A stretch of DNA of 64,000 bases, taken from positions 496,001 to 560,000 of the forward strand of contig NZ_NEVL01000001.1 in NCBI RefSeq assembly GCF_002261335.1, given 5' to 3'. The notes under the pieces were generated by a model. It worked only from the letters and a program-made list of their open reading frames with translations. It made no database searches and had not been told where the DNA came from. The translations under genes and the position numbers were made by a program. Shown here in pieces: positions 1 through 8,654 of this stretch (position 1 is its first letter; each line of letters starts with the position of its first letter). This stretch comes from Bordetella genomosp. 1 (GTDB lineage Bacteria > Pseudomonadota > Gammaproteobacteria > Burkholderiales > Burkholderiaceae_B).

Positions 1-99
1 GGTGATGCCGAGGTGGGCGGCGATGGCCGGGCTGGGCAGGCCGGCCGCGGCGTAACGCAGGCATTGCAGCTCGCGCGGGGTGAGCGTGGGCGGGGTCAT
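1..99 (-). CDS. LuxR-type HTH transcriptional regulator, N-terminal fragment (cut by window edge)
   Basis: Only the first 33 codons are in the window. They read from an ATG at 99 down to base 1 and contain LTPRELQCLRYAAAG followed by PAIAAHLGIT, the start of the GerE/LuxR helix-turn-helix signature (LTxRE then the recognition region). The HTH lies at the extreme N-terminus, so this is either a single-domain LuxR protein or the real start is upstream; the frame stays open upstream to a stop near 184-186, without another ATG. It is divergent from the AEC transporter gene at 217 and may regulate it, which is inference from position only. Confidence 0.55.
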   Translation of the reverse strand, partial: MTPPTLTPRELQCLRYAAAGLPSPAIAAHLGIT

Positions 100-216
100 G
101 AGCGGCCTGGAGGTCGGCGGACGATGCTGCCGTGCCGCCTGCGCACTGTCGCCAGCCGATCCGCGCCCGCATCGCCCCGACGATTACTTTTCCCTTTTTA
201 CGTAGAGCGCAGTTCC

Positions 217-1110
217 ATGTTTGCCATCGCGCAGTTTTATATGTCCGCCGTCGTGATGCTGGCGCCGCTGCTGACCTGCGTGGGCATCGGGGTGTTCTGG
301 GGCAAGCGCGACTATCCGTTCGGCGGCGCCTTCGTCACGATGCTGGTGACCTCGGTCACCACGCCCGCGCTGGTATTCCACACGTTCGTCACCACCGAGC
401 TCGACGATCGCGCGCTCGGCGACATCGCGATGGCCTCGCTGCTCGCGCTGGCGCTGTGCGCACTGATCTGCGCCGTGCTGCTCAAGGTGCTCAAGCTGCC
501 GGTGCGCAAGCTGCTGCCCACCGCCTTCATGCCGAACGCCGGCAACCTCGGCCTGCCGGTGTCGCAGCTGGCCTTCGGCGACGTGGGCCTGTCGGCCGCG
601 GTGGCCTTCTTTGCCGTGAATTCCTTCGTGATGCACACGCTGGGCGTGCGCCTGCTGCCCGGCGCGAGCACCAGCGGCGGCTGGCGCAGCCCGGTGCTGG
701 TGGCCGCCGTGGTGGCGGTGGCGCTGCGGCTGACCGGCATCCCGGTGCCGCACTGGATCATCGAGACCGCGAGCATGCTGGGCGCGGTCACGGTGCCGCT
801 GATGCTGCTGAGCCTGGGCCATGCGCTCGCGCTGATCCCGTCGAGCGGGCTGCGCACCGGCGCGGTGGTGGGCATGATGCGGCTGGTGGTGGGCATTGCC
901 GCGGGCTGGGCGGCCGTCTGGATGCTGGGCCTGACCGCGCCGCTGGCCGGCGCGCTGGCGCTGCAGATGGCCATGCCCTGCGCCGTGGTGAGCTACATGT
1001 ACGCGCGGCGCTATACCGACATGGGCGACACCGCCGCCGGCGCCGTGCTGATTTCCACCGTGGTGTTCCTGGTGTTCGCGCCGGCGCTGCTCTGGTTCAC
1101 CCGCCACTGA
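217..1110 (+). CDS. AEC (auxin efflux carrier) family transporter
   Basis: A 297-residue, almost wholly hydrophobic protein with about eight to ten predicted membrane segments. The AEC-type repeat features are visible: FMPNAGNLGLPVSQLAFG near residue 110 (the conserved N-x-G-x-x-G-x-P crossover motif) and a C-terminal half ending LALQMAMPCAVVSYMYARRY. The family exports or exchanges organic acids such as malate or malonate across the inner membrane; the substrate here cannot be read from sequence. I chose the ATG at 217 because the protein then begins at the first membrane helix; the frame is open further upstream but that extension is non-hydrophobic and low quality. It converges with the dehydrogenase gene ending at 1115, leaving 4 bases between them. 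Confidence 0.85.
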   Translation: MFAIAQFYMSAVVMLAPLLTCVGIGVFWGKRDYPFGGAFVTMLVTSVTTPALVFHTFVTTELDDRALGDIAMASLLALALCALICAVLLKVLKLPVRKLLPTAFMPNAGNLGLPVSQLAFGDVGLSAAVAFFAVNSFVMHTLGVRLLPGASTSGGWRSPVLVAAVVAVALRLTGIPVPHWIIETASMLGAVTVPLMLLSLGHALALIPSSGLRTGAVVGMMRLVVGIAAGWAAVWMLGLTAPLAGALALQMAMPCAVVSYMYARRYTDMGDTAAGAVLISTVVFLVFAPALLWFTRH

Positions 1111-1114
1111 GCCG

Positions 1115-2116
1115 TCAGGCCGCCGCCGCCCGCAGCTGTTCGAGCAGGGCGTCGGGAATCTCCACGCCGCCGCCGAGCGCGGCCTCGCGCAGCGCGACGC
1201 GGCGCGTGCCCGGCAGGCGCACCTCGTCGTCGGCGAGCATCGCGTCGATCAGCGTGTCGACCCGGTCCAGATAGGCCTCGTTGCCCGCCAGCGCCACCGG
1301 GTCGATCGCCAGGAAGGCCTGGCCCAGCTGCGCCGGGCCGCCTTCGTTGACGAAGAACGATTCGTTCTCGAAGCCGAAGCGCGCGCCCGTGAGGGCCACC
1401 ACCAGCAGTTCCACCACCAGCGCCAGCATCGCGCCCTTCGCCCCGCCGGCCGGCAACATGCTGCCGGCCAGGGCGGCCTTGGCATCGGTGGTCGGCCGGC
1501 CGTCGGCATCCACGGCCCAGCCCAGCGGAATCGACTGCCCGTCGCGCGCGGCGATCACGAGCTTGCCGCGCGCCGCCTCCGACAGCGACATGTCGATCAT
1601 CAAGGGCGCGGCGCCGCGGCGCGGAAAGGTGGCGGCGATCGGGTTGGTGCCGAACAGGGCGCGCTTGCCGCCCCAGGCCGGCATCGCCGCCGGCGAGTTC
1701 GAGAAGGCCAGGCCGACGAGCCCGGCGGCCGCCAGGGTCTCGAGATGCCACGCGGCGGCGCCGAAGTGATGGCTGTTGGTCACGCCGACGAAGGCCACGC
1801 CCTGCGCGCGGGCGCGTTCGGTGGCCTCGCGCAGGGCCAGCGCGCAGGCGGGATAGGCCAGGCCGCTGCCGGCGTCGACCAGCGCGGTGGCGCCGTGGGC
1901 GCGCGCCAGGCGCGGCACCGCGTCGCCGCGCGCGCGGCCGGCGCGCAGATGGCCGCCGTAGGAGGGCACCCGGGACACGCCATGCGAAGACAGGCCGACG
2001 CTGTCCGCGTAGACCAGCGCGCGTGCGGTGTCGTCGGCCATGGCCGGGTTGGCGCCGGCCGCGCGCAGGGCGGCGGCGGCGAGCGATTGCAGGGTGTCGA
2101 GGTCGATGCGTGCCAT
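1115..2116 (-). CDS. Ldh-family (malate/L-lactate/ureidoglycolate type) NAD(P)-dependent 2-hydroxyacid dehydrogenase
   Basis: A 333-residue member of the Ldh_2 family (YlbE/ComC/MdhC fold), which interconverts 2-hydroxyacids or cyclic imino acids and their oxidised forms. Visible motifs are the N-terminal SSHGVSRVPSYGGHLRAG, the catalytic-His region TNSHHFGAAAWHLE, FGTNPIAATFPR, and DMSLSEAARGKL. The usual G-x-H-K-G-Y-G-L cofactor loop reads PAGGAKGAMLALVVE here, so the His and Tyr are missing. It lies convergent with the AEC transporter (4-base gap) and divergent from metX. A second, better-conserved paralogue lies at 21401-22456. Substrate unknown; proline/hydroxyproline imine reduction, malate or sulfolactate are all possible for the family. 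Confidence 0.8.
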   Translation of the reverse strand: MARIDLDTLQSLAAAALRAAGANPAMADDTARALVYADSVGLSSHGVSRVPSYGGHLRAGRARGDAVPRLARAHGATALVDAGSGLAYPACALALREATERARAQGVAFVGVTNSHHFGAAAWHLETLAAAGLVGLAFSNSPAAMPAWGGKRALFGTNPIAATFPRRGAAPLMIDMSLSEAARGKLVIAARDGQSIPLGWAVDADGRPTTDAKAALAGSMLPAGGAKGAMLALVVELLVVALTGARFGFENESFFVNEGGPAQLGQAFLAIDPVALAGNEAYLDRVDTLIDAMLADDEVRLPGTRRVALREAALGGGVEIPDALLEQLRAAAA

Positions 2117-2250
2117 GGCGGAATCCAGGGTCGGGCGCAGGGGTGTCCGGCGGAAGAGCGCATCGTGCCATGAAGGCCGGCGCCACGCACGCCCGGCCGG
2201 CCCGCTTGCATCGGGGTGGGGCGGGGGTGCTAGAATTGCCGCTCATTGTC

Positions 2251-2306
2251 GGCGCCGATTTGCCTGATCCGCTTGCGGGCGCCTCTTATAAATCCAGCTA
2301 AAGAGG
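2251..2306 (+). promoter_or_regulatory. SAM-II (SAM_alpha) riboswitch upstream of metX
   Basis: The leader can fold as the classical SAM-II H-type pseudoknot. P1 is GGCGCC at 2251-2256 paired with GGCGCC at 2278-2283. The intervening loop starts GATTTGCC and ends CTTGC, and the 3' tail carries ATAAAT (2287-2292) followed by AGCTAAAGAGG (2296-2306). These are the invariant GAUUU, UUGC and GCUAAA elements of SAM-II in the expected order and spacing. The 3' strand of the pseudoknot contains AAGAGG, the ribosome binding site of metX, five bases before its GTG. In the known class, SAM binding hides the Shine-Dalgarno and shuts off translation, which fits a methionine-synthesis gene. Confidence 0.85.
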
Positions 2307-2311
2307 TCTAT

Positions 2312-3616
2312 GTGACCAGCCCAGCATCCTCTGTGGCGAGCGTCGCGCATGCCGCGCCCTCGTCGTCCCAATCGCCCGTTTCGGGCAACGCCGCCGGCAA
2401 CCCTGCCGGCAATCCCGCCGCCACCGCCGCGCCTGCCGCCGTCGGATCCGCCGGCGTCGTGTCCCCCGTCTTCCTGCGCTTCGACGAACCCCTGGCCCTG
2501 GCCAACGGGCAGAGCCTGGCCGGCTACGAGGTCGCGGTCGAGACCTACGGCACGCTCAACGCCGAGCGCAGCAATGCGGTGCTGGTGTGCCATGCGCTCA
2601 ACGCCTCGCACCACGTGGCCGGCGTCTCGGCCGACGATCCCAAGGACATCGGCTGGTGGGACAACATGGTCGGTCCCGGCAAGCCGCTGGACACCAACGT
2701 GTTCTTCGTGATCGGCGTGAACAACATCGGCTCGTGCTTCGGCTCGACCGGTCCGGCCAGCATCAATCCGGCCACCGGCCAGCCCTGGGGCGCCGCGTTT
2801 CCGGTGCTCACCGTCGAAGACTGGGTGCATGCGCAGGCGCGCGTGGCCGACCATTTCGGCATCGCGCGCTTCGCCGCCGTGATGGGCGGTTCGCTCGGCG
2901 GCATGCAGGCGCTGTCGTGGGCCGTGACCTGCCCGGAGCGCGTGGCGCACTGCGTGGTGATCGCCAGCACGCCGCGCCTGTCGGCGCAGAACATCGGCTT
3001 CAACGAAGTGGCGCGGCGCGCCATCATCACCGACCCGGATTTCCACGGCGGTGACTACTACGCCCACAACACCGTGCCGCGCCGCGGCCTGTCGGTGGCG
3101 CGCATGATCGGCCACATCACTTACCTGTCGGACGACGACATGGCCGAGAAGTTCGGCCGCACCCAGCGCGCGCCCGCCGAAAACGGCGCGTATCGCTATG
3201 GCTACGACGTGGAGTTCGAAGTCGAGTCGTACCTGCGCTACCAGGGCGAGAAGTTCTCGCGCTACTTCGACGCGAACACCTACCTGCTGATCACGCGCGC
3301 GCTCGATTACTTCGATCCGGCGCGCGCGACCGGCGGCGACCTGGCGCGCGCGCTCAAGCCCGCCAGCGCGGAGTTCCTGCTGGTGTCGTTCTCGACCGAC
3401 TGGCGCTTCCCGCCCGAGCGCTCGCGCGAGATCGTGCGCGCGCTGCTCAAGAACGGCAGCCCGGTCACCTATGCCGAGATCGACGCGCCGCACGGCCACG
3501 ACGCCTTCCTGCTCGACGACGCGCGCTACCACGCGGTGATGCGCGGCTACTATGAGCGGATCGCGCTCGCGCTGAACCTGCGTCCCGTGCCCCAGAACCA
3601 AGGATTGCCCGCATGA
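2312..3616 (+). CDS. metX: Homoserine O-acyltransferase (MetX family; acetyl- or succinyl-transferase)
   Basis: Activates homoserine by O-acylation in methionine biosynthesis. The 434-residue alpha/beta-hydrolase has the nucleophile elbow [12 protein letters not shown] with Ser194, the acid FSTDWRFPP with Asp363, and the base [10 protein letters not shown] with His396. I start it at GTG 2312, which follows AAGAGG by five bases; the frame is open further upstream but that would place the riboswitch inside the coding region. The first 50 residues are an Ala/Pro/Ser-rich extension before [11 protein letters not shown], longer than in many homologues. metX overlaps metW by four bases (ATGA), the usual pair. 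Whether it uses acetyl- or succinyl-CoA cannot be decided by eye; many proteobacterial MetX proteins are succinyltransferases. Confidence 0.95.
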   Translation: MTSPASSVASVAHAAPSSSQSPVSGNAAGNPAGNPAATAAPAAVGSAGVVSPVFLRFDEPLALANGQSLAGYEVAVETYGTLNAERSNAVLVCHALNASHHVAGVSADDPKDIGWWDNMVGPGKPLDTNVFFVIGVNNIGSCFGSTGPASINPATGQPWGAAFPVLTVEDWVHAQARVADHFGIARFAAVMGGSLGGMQALSWAVTCPERVAHCVVIASTPRLSAQNIGFNEVARRAIITDPDFHGGDYYAHNTVPRRGLSVARMIGHITYLSDDDMAEKFGRTQRAPAENGAYRYGYDVEFEVESYLRYQGEKFSRYFDANTYLLITRALDYFDPARATGGDLARALKPASAEFLLVSFSTDWRFPPERSREIVRALLKNGSPVTYAEIDAPHGHDAFLLDDARYHAVMRGYYERIALALNLRPVPQNQGLPA

Positions 3617-4227
3617 CCACCCAGCCCAACGCGGGCGCGTTGCCTGCCCTGCGTCCCGACCTGGCCCGCATCGCCAGCTGGATCGAGCCGTCCTCGCGCG
3701 TGCTCGACCTGGGCTGCGGCGACGGCGCGCTGCTGGCCTATCTGCGCGACGCCCGCCAGGTGTCGGGCGCCGGCGTCGAGATCGACGACCATCACGTGAT
3801 CGAGTGCGTGCGGCGCGGCGTGCAGGTGGTGCAGCAGAACCTCGAAGACGGCCTGGCGCTGTTCGACGACAAGCAGTTCGAGACCGTGGTGCTGTCGCAG
3901 ACGCTGCAGTCGATGCACCGCACCGAGAAGATCCTGCGCGAGATGGCGCGGGTGTCGCGCTTCGGCATCGTGTCGTTTCCCAATTTCGGCTACTGGCCGC
4001 ACGGCTGGTCGATCCTGCGCGGCCGCATGCCGGTGACGGGCCAGATGCCCTACCAGTGGTACAACACGCCCAACATCCACCTGTGCACGCTGCGCGACTT
4101 CGAAGACCTGGCCCGTTCGCTCGATCTGCGCATCCTCGAACGCGCCACCTTCAACGAAGACCGCGAGGTGCGCGTGCTGCCGAGCTGGCGCAGCACGCTG
4201 GCGGTCTACCGCTTCGCCGCGCCCTGA
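3613..4227 (+). CDS. metW: Methionine biosynthesis protein MetW (class I methyltransferase fold)
   Basis: A 204-residue protein with the SAM-binding motif [17 protein letters not shown] near residues 31-47 and the MetW signature [19 protein letters not shown] and [14 protein letters not shown]. In betaproteobacteria MetW works with MetX and is needed for homoserine acylation activity; it is not itself proven to be a methyltransferase. The ATG overlaps the metX stop, so the two are probably translationally coupled and both lie under the SAM-II switch. Length and all motifs are intact. Confidence 0.93.
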   Translation: MTTQPNAGALPALRPDLARIASWIEPSSRVLDLGCGDGALLAYLRDARQVSGAGVEIDDHHVIECVRRGVQVVQQNLEDGLALFDDKQFETVVLSQTLQSMHRTEKILREMARVSRFGIVSFPNFGYWPHGWSILRGRMPVTGQMPYQWYNTPNIHLCTLRDFEDLARSLDLRILERATFNEDREVRVLPSWRSTLAVYRFAAP

Positions 4228-4345
4228 GCCCGCCCCGGTGCCCGCGCCGGTCCCCACGCCGGTGCCCGCGCCGGGTTGGTAATATGCCGGTTGTTGTTGC
4301 AGGCCGGCGCGCGAGGCGAGCCGGCGCCATCGAAGGAGCCGCGCC

Positions 4346-5608
4346 ATCGCCGACCTCACTCAGGCCTCCCGGGTCTATCTCAATCGCCGCGTGGCGCCCC
4401 TGCTGGTGCTGGGCTTCGCCAGCGGTCTGCCGCTGGCCCTCACCAGCGGCACGCTGCAGGCCTGGGCCACCGTCGACGGCGTCTCGCTGCAGCAGATCGG
4501 CTTTCTCACGCTGGTCGGCACCGCCTACACCCTGAAATTCCTCTGGGCCCCCTTGGTCGATCGCTACGCGCCGCCGCTGCTGGGCCGCCGCCGGGGCTGG
4601 ATGCTGCTCACGCAGGTGCTGCTCGCCATCGCCATCATGGCCATGGGCCTGATGTCGCCGTCGCAGGCGCTGCTGCCGCTGGCGCTGCTGGCCGTGGCGG
4701 TCGCGTTCCTGTCGGCCACCCAGGACATCGCCTTCGATGCCTATTGCACCGACGTGCTGCACAAGTCCGAACGCGGGGCGGGCGCCGCGGTCAAGGTGCT
4801 GGGCTACCGGCTCGCCATGATCGTGTCGGGCGGGTTGGCGCTGATCCTGGCCGACCAGTGGCTGGGCTGGGGGCATACCTATGTGCTCATGGGCCTCCTG
4901 ATGCTGCTGTGCGTGGTGGCCACGCTGATGGCGCCCGAGCCGGAGGTGCCCGCCGCCACGCCGCGCACGCTGGGCCGGGCGGTGGCCGAGCCGTTCCGCG
5001 AATTCTTCAGCCGCCGCGGCGCGCTCACGCTGCTGCTGCTGATCGTGCTCTACAAGCTCGGTGATGCCTTCGCGGGCGCGCTGTCCACCACCTTCCTGAT
5101 CCGCGGCGCCGGCTTCTCGGCCGGCGAGGTCGGCACCGTCAACAAGGTGCTGGGCCTGGTCGCCACCATCGTGGGTGCGCTGGCCGGCGGCGCCATCATG
5201 ACGCGCTGGGGCCTGTATCGCTCGCTGATGGGTTTCGGCCTGCTGCAGGCGGTGTCCAACCTCGGCTACTGGTTCATCGCCATCAGCCCCAAGAGCCTCG
5301 TGACCATGAGCCTGGCCGTGGGCGTCGAGAATCTCTGCGGCGGCCTCGGCACCGCCGCCTTCGTGGCGCTGCTGATGGCGATGTGCAGCCAGCAGTTCTC
5401 GGCCACGCAGTTCGCGCTGCTGTCGGCGCTGTCGGCGGTGGGCCGCACCTACCTCGCGGGGCCGCTCACGCCGGTGCTGGTGGGCTACATGGGCTGGCCC
5501 GGGTTCTTCGCCGCCACCGTGCTGATCGCGGTGCCGGGGCTGGTGCTGCTGTGGCTGCGGCGCCAGGACATCGACGCGCTCGAAAACGAAAACGCCACGT
5601 CAACCTGA
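4346..5608 (+). CDS. ampG: AmpG-like muropeptide MFS permease
   Basis: An MFS transporter of the AmpG group, which imports GlcNAc-anhydroMurNAc peptides released during cell-wall turnover. The first helix region LLVLGFASGLPLALTSGTLQ and the following LKFLWAPLVDRY are typical AmpG sequences, and the C-terminal half has the second bundle. The start is unusual. The only in-frame standard start before helix 1 is GTG 4391, which has no ribosome binding site and trims the conserved lead-in (V-Y-L-N-R-R-V). An ATC at 4346 lies seven bases after AAGGAG (4333-4338) and gives 420 residues with that lead-in. I list the ATC start with caution; the minimum CDS is 4391-5608 (405 residues). It probably continues the metX-metW transcription direction. 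Confidence 0.8.
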   Translation: MADLTQASRVYLNRRVAPLLVLGFASGLPLALTSGTLQAWATVDGVSLQQIGFLTLVGTAYTLKFLWAPLVDRYAPPLLGRRRGWMLLTQVLLAIAIMAMGLMSPSQALLPLALLAVAVAFLSATQDIAFDAYCTDVLHKSERGAGAAVKVLGYRLAMIVSGGLALILADQWLGWGHTYVLMGLLMLLCVVATLMAPEPEVPAATPRTLGRAVAEPFREFFSRRGALTLLLLIVLYKLGDAFAGALSTTFLIRGAGFSAGEVGTVNKVLGLVATIVGALAGGAIMTRWGLYRSLMGFGLLQAVSNLGYWFIAISPKSLVTMSLAVGVENLCGGLGTAAFVALLMAMCSQQFSATQFALLSALSAVGRTYLAGPLTPVLVGYMGWPGFFAATVLIAVPGLVLLWLRRQDIDALENENATST

Positions 5609-5781
5609 ACGCCGGGCGCGTTGTCGCGCCCGTGCAACCATGGTGTGTTCCTCAAGTGTCCACGCACTGCAACGGTGCTAATGTAGCGGCCTGCGTTACC
5701 CGCGCATCCGGTCTCGGAGAGGGGCCGGTATAACGACACAGCGCGCGCCATCCATGCGCGCGCACCGAGGAGAAGAATCAC

Positions 5782-6852
5782 ATGAAGCGACTCGCATCCG
5801 CGTTCGCCCTGGCAGGCCTGTGCGCCGCCACGGGAGCCCAGGCGGCCGAATCCAGCGTCACCCTCTACGGCATCGCCGACATCAGCCTGCGCTATCTCAG
5901 CACCGGCAACGGCCCCAACAACGACAACAGCCGCGTCAGCCTCGAAAACGGTGCGATCTCGAACAGCCGTTTCGGCCTGCGCGGTGTCGAAGACCTCGGC
6001 AACGGCTACTCCACGTTCTTCCGCCTCGAGGGCGGCTTCAACGTGCAGAACGGCCAGCGCTCGGATCCCGATTCGTTCTTCAACCGCCACGCCTACGTCG
6101 GTATCGACGGCAAGCAGTGGGGTGCGATCTCGCTGGGCCGCCAGGACACGCCGATGTTCACGATCCTGGCCGATCAATACGATCCGCTCACGGTCGGCAA
6201 CTACGTGCAGAACTCCTGGCTGCCGGTGGCCATGTCGCGCGCGCGCAGCTCCAACTCGGTGCGCTACCGCAACAACCAGCTGGCCGGCTTCGACGTGATC
6301 CTGTCGTACGCCTTCTCCGACAGCTTCGAAGACCACAAGCTCGGCCGCCAGTACGGCGGCACGCTGTCGTACACCACCGGCCCGTTCTCGATCGGCGGCG
6401 GCTACCAGCTCACCAACTCCGCCGCGGACTCCGACCTGGAGCAACGCGTCTGGAACGTGAACGCCAGCTACAACTTCGATCCGGTCAAGGTGTTCGCCGG
6501 CTACTTCAACGGCCGCGACGAAACCGGCTGGGTCAACGCCGTGATGGGCAGCGAGCTGCCCACCAACGGCCTGCAGCGCAAGGACAACGGCTATTTCCTG
6601 GGCGCGACCTGGCAGGCCACGCCGCGCTGGGCCATCACCGGCGCCGGTTACTACGACCGCTCGGAAAACGTCCAGGAAGACGGCGACAAGGGCAAGCGCT
6701 ACGCCTTCGTCGTGGTCGCCGAATACGCGCTGTCCAAGCGCACGCAGCTGTACGGCACCGTCGACTACAACAAGGTCAAGGACGCCGCCAGCGAAGAGAT
6801 CTCGCGCGGCAGCCAGGTCGGCGCCGGCGTGGGCATCCGCCACATCTTCTGA
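5782..6852 (+). CDS. Gram-negative trimeric porin
   Basis: A 356-residue outer-membrane general porin of the betaproteobacterial OmpC/Bordetella type. The signal peptide MKRLASAFALAGLCAATGAQA is followed by ESSVTLYGIADISLRYLS, the canonical first strand. Further diagnostic strands are NSRFGLRGVEDLGNGYSTFFRLEGGF and FNRHAYVGIDGKQWGAISLGRQ, and it ends VGAGVGIRHIF with the terminal Phe required for Bam recognition. GAGGAG stands seven bases upstream of the ATG region. It is monocistronic, with a strong hairpin terminator at 6888. A paralogue lies at 53352. Diffusion specificity cannot be inferred. Confidence 0.93.
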   Translation: MKRLASAFALAGLCAATGAQAAESSVTLYGIADISLRYLSTGNGPNNDNSRVSLENGAISNSRFGLRGVEDLGNGYSTFFRLEGGFNVQNGQRSDPDSFFNRHAYVGIDGKQWGAISLGRQDTPMFTILADQYDPLTVGNYVQNSWLPVAMSRARSSNSVRYRNNQLAGFDVILSYAFSDSFEDHKLGRQYGGTLSYTTGPFSIGGGYQLTNSAADSDLEQRVWNVNASYNFDPVKVFAGYFNGRDETGWVNAVMGSELPTNGLQRKDNGYFLGATWQATPRWAITGAGYYDRSENVQEDGDKGKRYAFVVVAEYALSKRTQLYGTVDYNKVKDAASEEISRGSQVGAGVGIRHIF

Positions 6853-6884
6853 TGCGGGGCGCGCGGCCTTGCGCCGCGCACAGC

Positions 6885-6920
6885 AAAACGGCCGTGCTGT
6901 CCGCAGCACGGCCGTTTTTT
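6885..6920. terminator. Bidirectional rho-independent terminator (porin / usp)
   Basis: ACGGCCGTGCTG (6888-6899), loop TCCG, CAGCACGGCCGT (6904-6915), preceded by AAAA and followed by a T run to 6920. It lies between the convergent porin and Usp genes and serves mainly the porin because the T run is longer on the plus strand. Confidence 0.85.
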
Positions 6921-6939
6921 CATGGGGCGCAGGCCGCTG

Positions 6940-7809
6940 TCAGGCGCGCGCCGCGCCGTGCTGGCGCACGATCAGCACGTCGCAGGGCAGGGCCTCCAGC
7001 AGCTTCTCGGCCACGCTGCCGATGGCGGTGCGCAGGATGCCGGTCAGGCCGTGCGTGCCGGTCACGACCAGGTCGCAGCGGCGCTCGAACACGAAGGGCG
7101 AGAGCAGGGTCTCGGGCTGGCCGGCCTGGATCACGATCTCCGGGCGCGCGTGCCCGGCCAGCTCGGGCGTGTCGCGGACGAACGACTCGGCCTTCAGCAG
7201 CGCGTCCCTGCGCAGGTGTTCGGCGATGACTTCGGCCGGCAGCGCATCGGCCTCGGGCGGCACGGCATAGGCGTGGAACAGCGTCAGGCGGGCGCCCGGC
7301 GCCACCGCCAGCGCCGCGCGCAGCGCCTGGCGCGAGCCTTCCGAGAAGTCGGTGGCGATGACCACGTCCTGGTAGGGCTTGCGCGGGCGCGCCTTCACCA
7401 CCAGCACCGGCTGGCGCGCGACGCGGGCCAGCCGCTCCACCGTGGTGCCCAGCAGCAGCCGGCCGAGCGTGGTTTCGCGCGCGATGCCGGTCACGATGAG
7501 GCTGGCGGATTCGCGCGTGGCGGTATCGAGGATCGCATCGACCGGATGGCCCCTGACCACCAGGGCCTGCGTGGGCACGCCGGCCTCGGCCAGGTCGTCG
7601 GCCAGGCGCTGTTCGGCCAGCGCCTTGTGATCGGGCGTGAGGCGCTTCCAGGCGGGCGTGGTGAGCGCGGTGGCCGGGGGCGGCTCCATCACGTGGAGCG
7701 CGACCAGCCGGGTCTGGTGCTGGCGGGCCAGCAGGAGCGCGCGGTCGAGCGCGCGGTCGCTGCGCGCGCTCAGGTCGGTGGCAAGCAAGAGGGTCCCGAG
7801 ATGGTTCAT
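6940..7809 (-). CDS. Tandem universal stress protein (two UspA domains)
   Basis: A 289-residue cytoplasmic protein made of two UspA domains, each about 140 residues. The start is the ATG at 7809, seven bases after AAGGAG, giving MNHLGTLLLATDLSARSD. Domain 2 begins DVVIATDFSEGSRQALRAAL and carries a full ATP-binding signature GTHG-9x-GS (GTHGLTGILRTAIGS). In domain 1 the matching site reads GIAR-9x-GT, so the second Gly is Arg, suggesting that only the C-terminal half binds ATP. Usp proteins respond to starvation and respiratory stress. Monocistronic, facing the porin. Confidence 0.88.
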   Translation of the reverse strand: MNHLGTLLLATDLSARSDRALDRALLLARQHQTRLVALHVMEPPPATALTTPAWKRLTPDHKALAEQRLADDLAEAGVPTQALVVRGHPVDAILDTATRESASLIVTGIARETTLGRLLLGTTVERLARVARQPVLVVKARPRKPYQDVVIATDFSEGSRQALRAALAVAPGARLTLFHAYAVPPEADALPAEVIAEHLRRDALLKAESFVRDTPELAGHARPEIVIQAGQPETLLSPFVFERRCDLVVTGTHGLTGILRTAIGSVAEKLLEALPCDVLIVRQHGAARA

Positions 7810-7975
7810 CTGTTTCTCCTTTTTGGGGCGCCGCGGCATCCTGACGGACGTGGCGCGATGATTCCATTCTGGGCCGGCGCGACGCGGCGTGCCTTGACCG
7901 GCGTCAACGCCGGCGCACGCACCCGGCGGCTCACCTAGAATACGGACTTCTCATGCCGTCCCGGTGCCGTTTGCC

Positions 7976-8614
7976 ATGCCCGTCGAAGCCTCCACCCTGC
8001 TGCTGCACGCGCTCTATCTGGTGGCCATCGTGGCCGAAGCCATGACGGCCGCGCTCGCCGCGGGGCGGCGCGACATGGATTGGTTCGGGGTTTGCGTGAT
8101 CGCCTGCGTCACCGCGCTGGGCGGCGGCTCGCTGCGCGACGTGCTGCTGGGCCACTATCCGCTGACCTGGGTGGCGCACCCCGAGTACCTCGGCATGACC
8201 GCGGGCGCGGCGCTGCTGACCGCGCTGTGCGCCCGGGCGCTGCGGCATCTGCGCAGCCTGTTCCTGCTGCTCGACGCGCTCGGCCTGGTGGCGTTCACGG
8301 TGATCGGCTGCAAGGTGGCGCAGTCGATGGACCTGCCGCTGACGATCGTGCTGGTGAGCGGGATGATCACCGGCTGCGCCGGCGGGGTGCTGCGCGACGT
8401 GCTGTGCAACGACATCCCGCTGCTGTTCCGCAGCGAGCTGTATGCCAGCGTGTCGCTCCTGACCGGGGTTCTGTACCTGGTGCTGGACCAGTATCTTGGC
8501 CTGGTGTCCCTGGCCGTGCCGGTGGCCCTGGTGGTGGGCCTCGCGTTCCGCCTGCTGGCGTTGCGCTTCAACTGGCAGATGCCGAAGTTCGTCTATCGCG
8601 ACGACTGGCATTGA
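7976..8614 (+). CDS. TRIC-type (UPF0126/YadS) cation channel membrane protein
   Basis: A 212-residue membrane protein with seven predicted helices and the two duplicated TRIC repeats. The kink motifs are visible as ALGGGSLRDVLLGHYP near residue 45 and GCAGGVLRDVLCNDIPLLF near residue 130, each with the Gly-rich bend and R-D-V-L typical of prokaryotic TRIC channels. Known members conduct K+ or Na+ as trimers in the inner membrane. The ATG at 7976 lacks a clear ribosome binding site; a GTG at 7964 in the same frame is the alternative. It converges with gdhA (40-base gap). Confidence 0.82.
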   Translation: MPVEASTLLLHALYLVAIVAEAMTAALAAGRRDMDWFGVCVIACVTALGGGSLRDVLLGHYPLTWVAHPEYLGMTAGAALLTALCARALRHLRSLFLLLDALGLVAFTVIGCKVAQSMDLPLTIVLVSGMITGCAGGVLRDVLCNDIPLLFRSELYASVSLLTGVLYLVLDQYLGLVSLAVPVALVVGLAFRLLALRFNWQMPKFVYRDDWH

Positions 8615-8654
8615 AGGGCGGGCGGCCGCGCGGCCGCACCGCCTTCGGGGCAGA

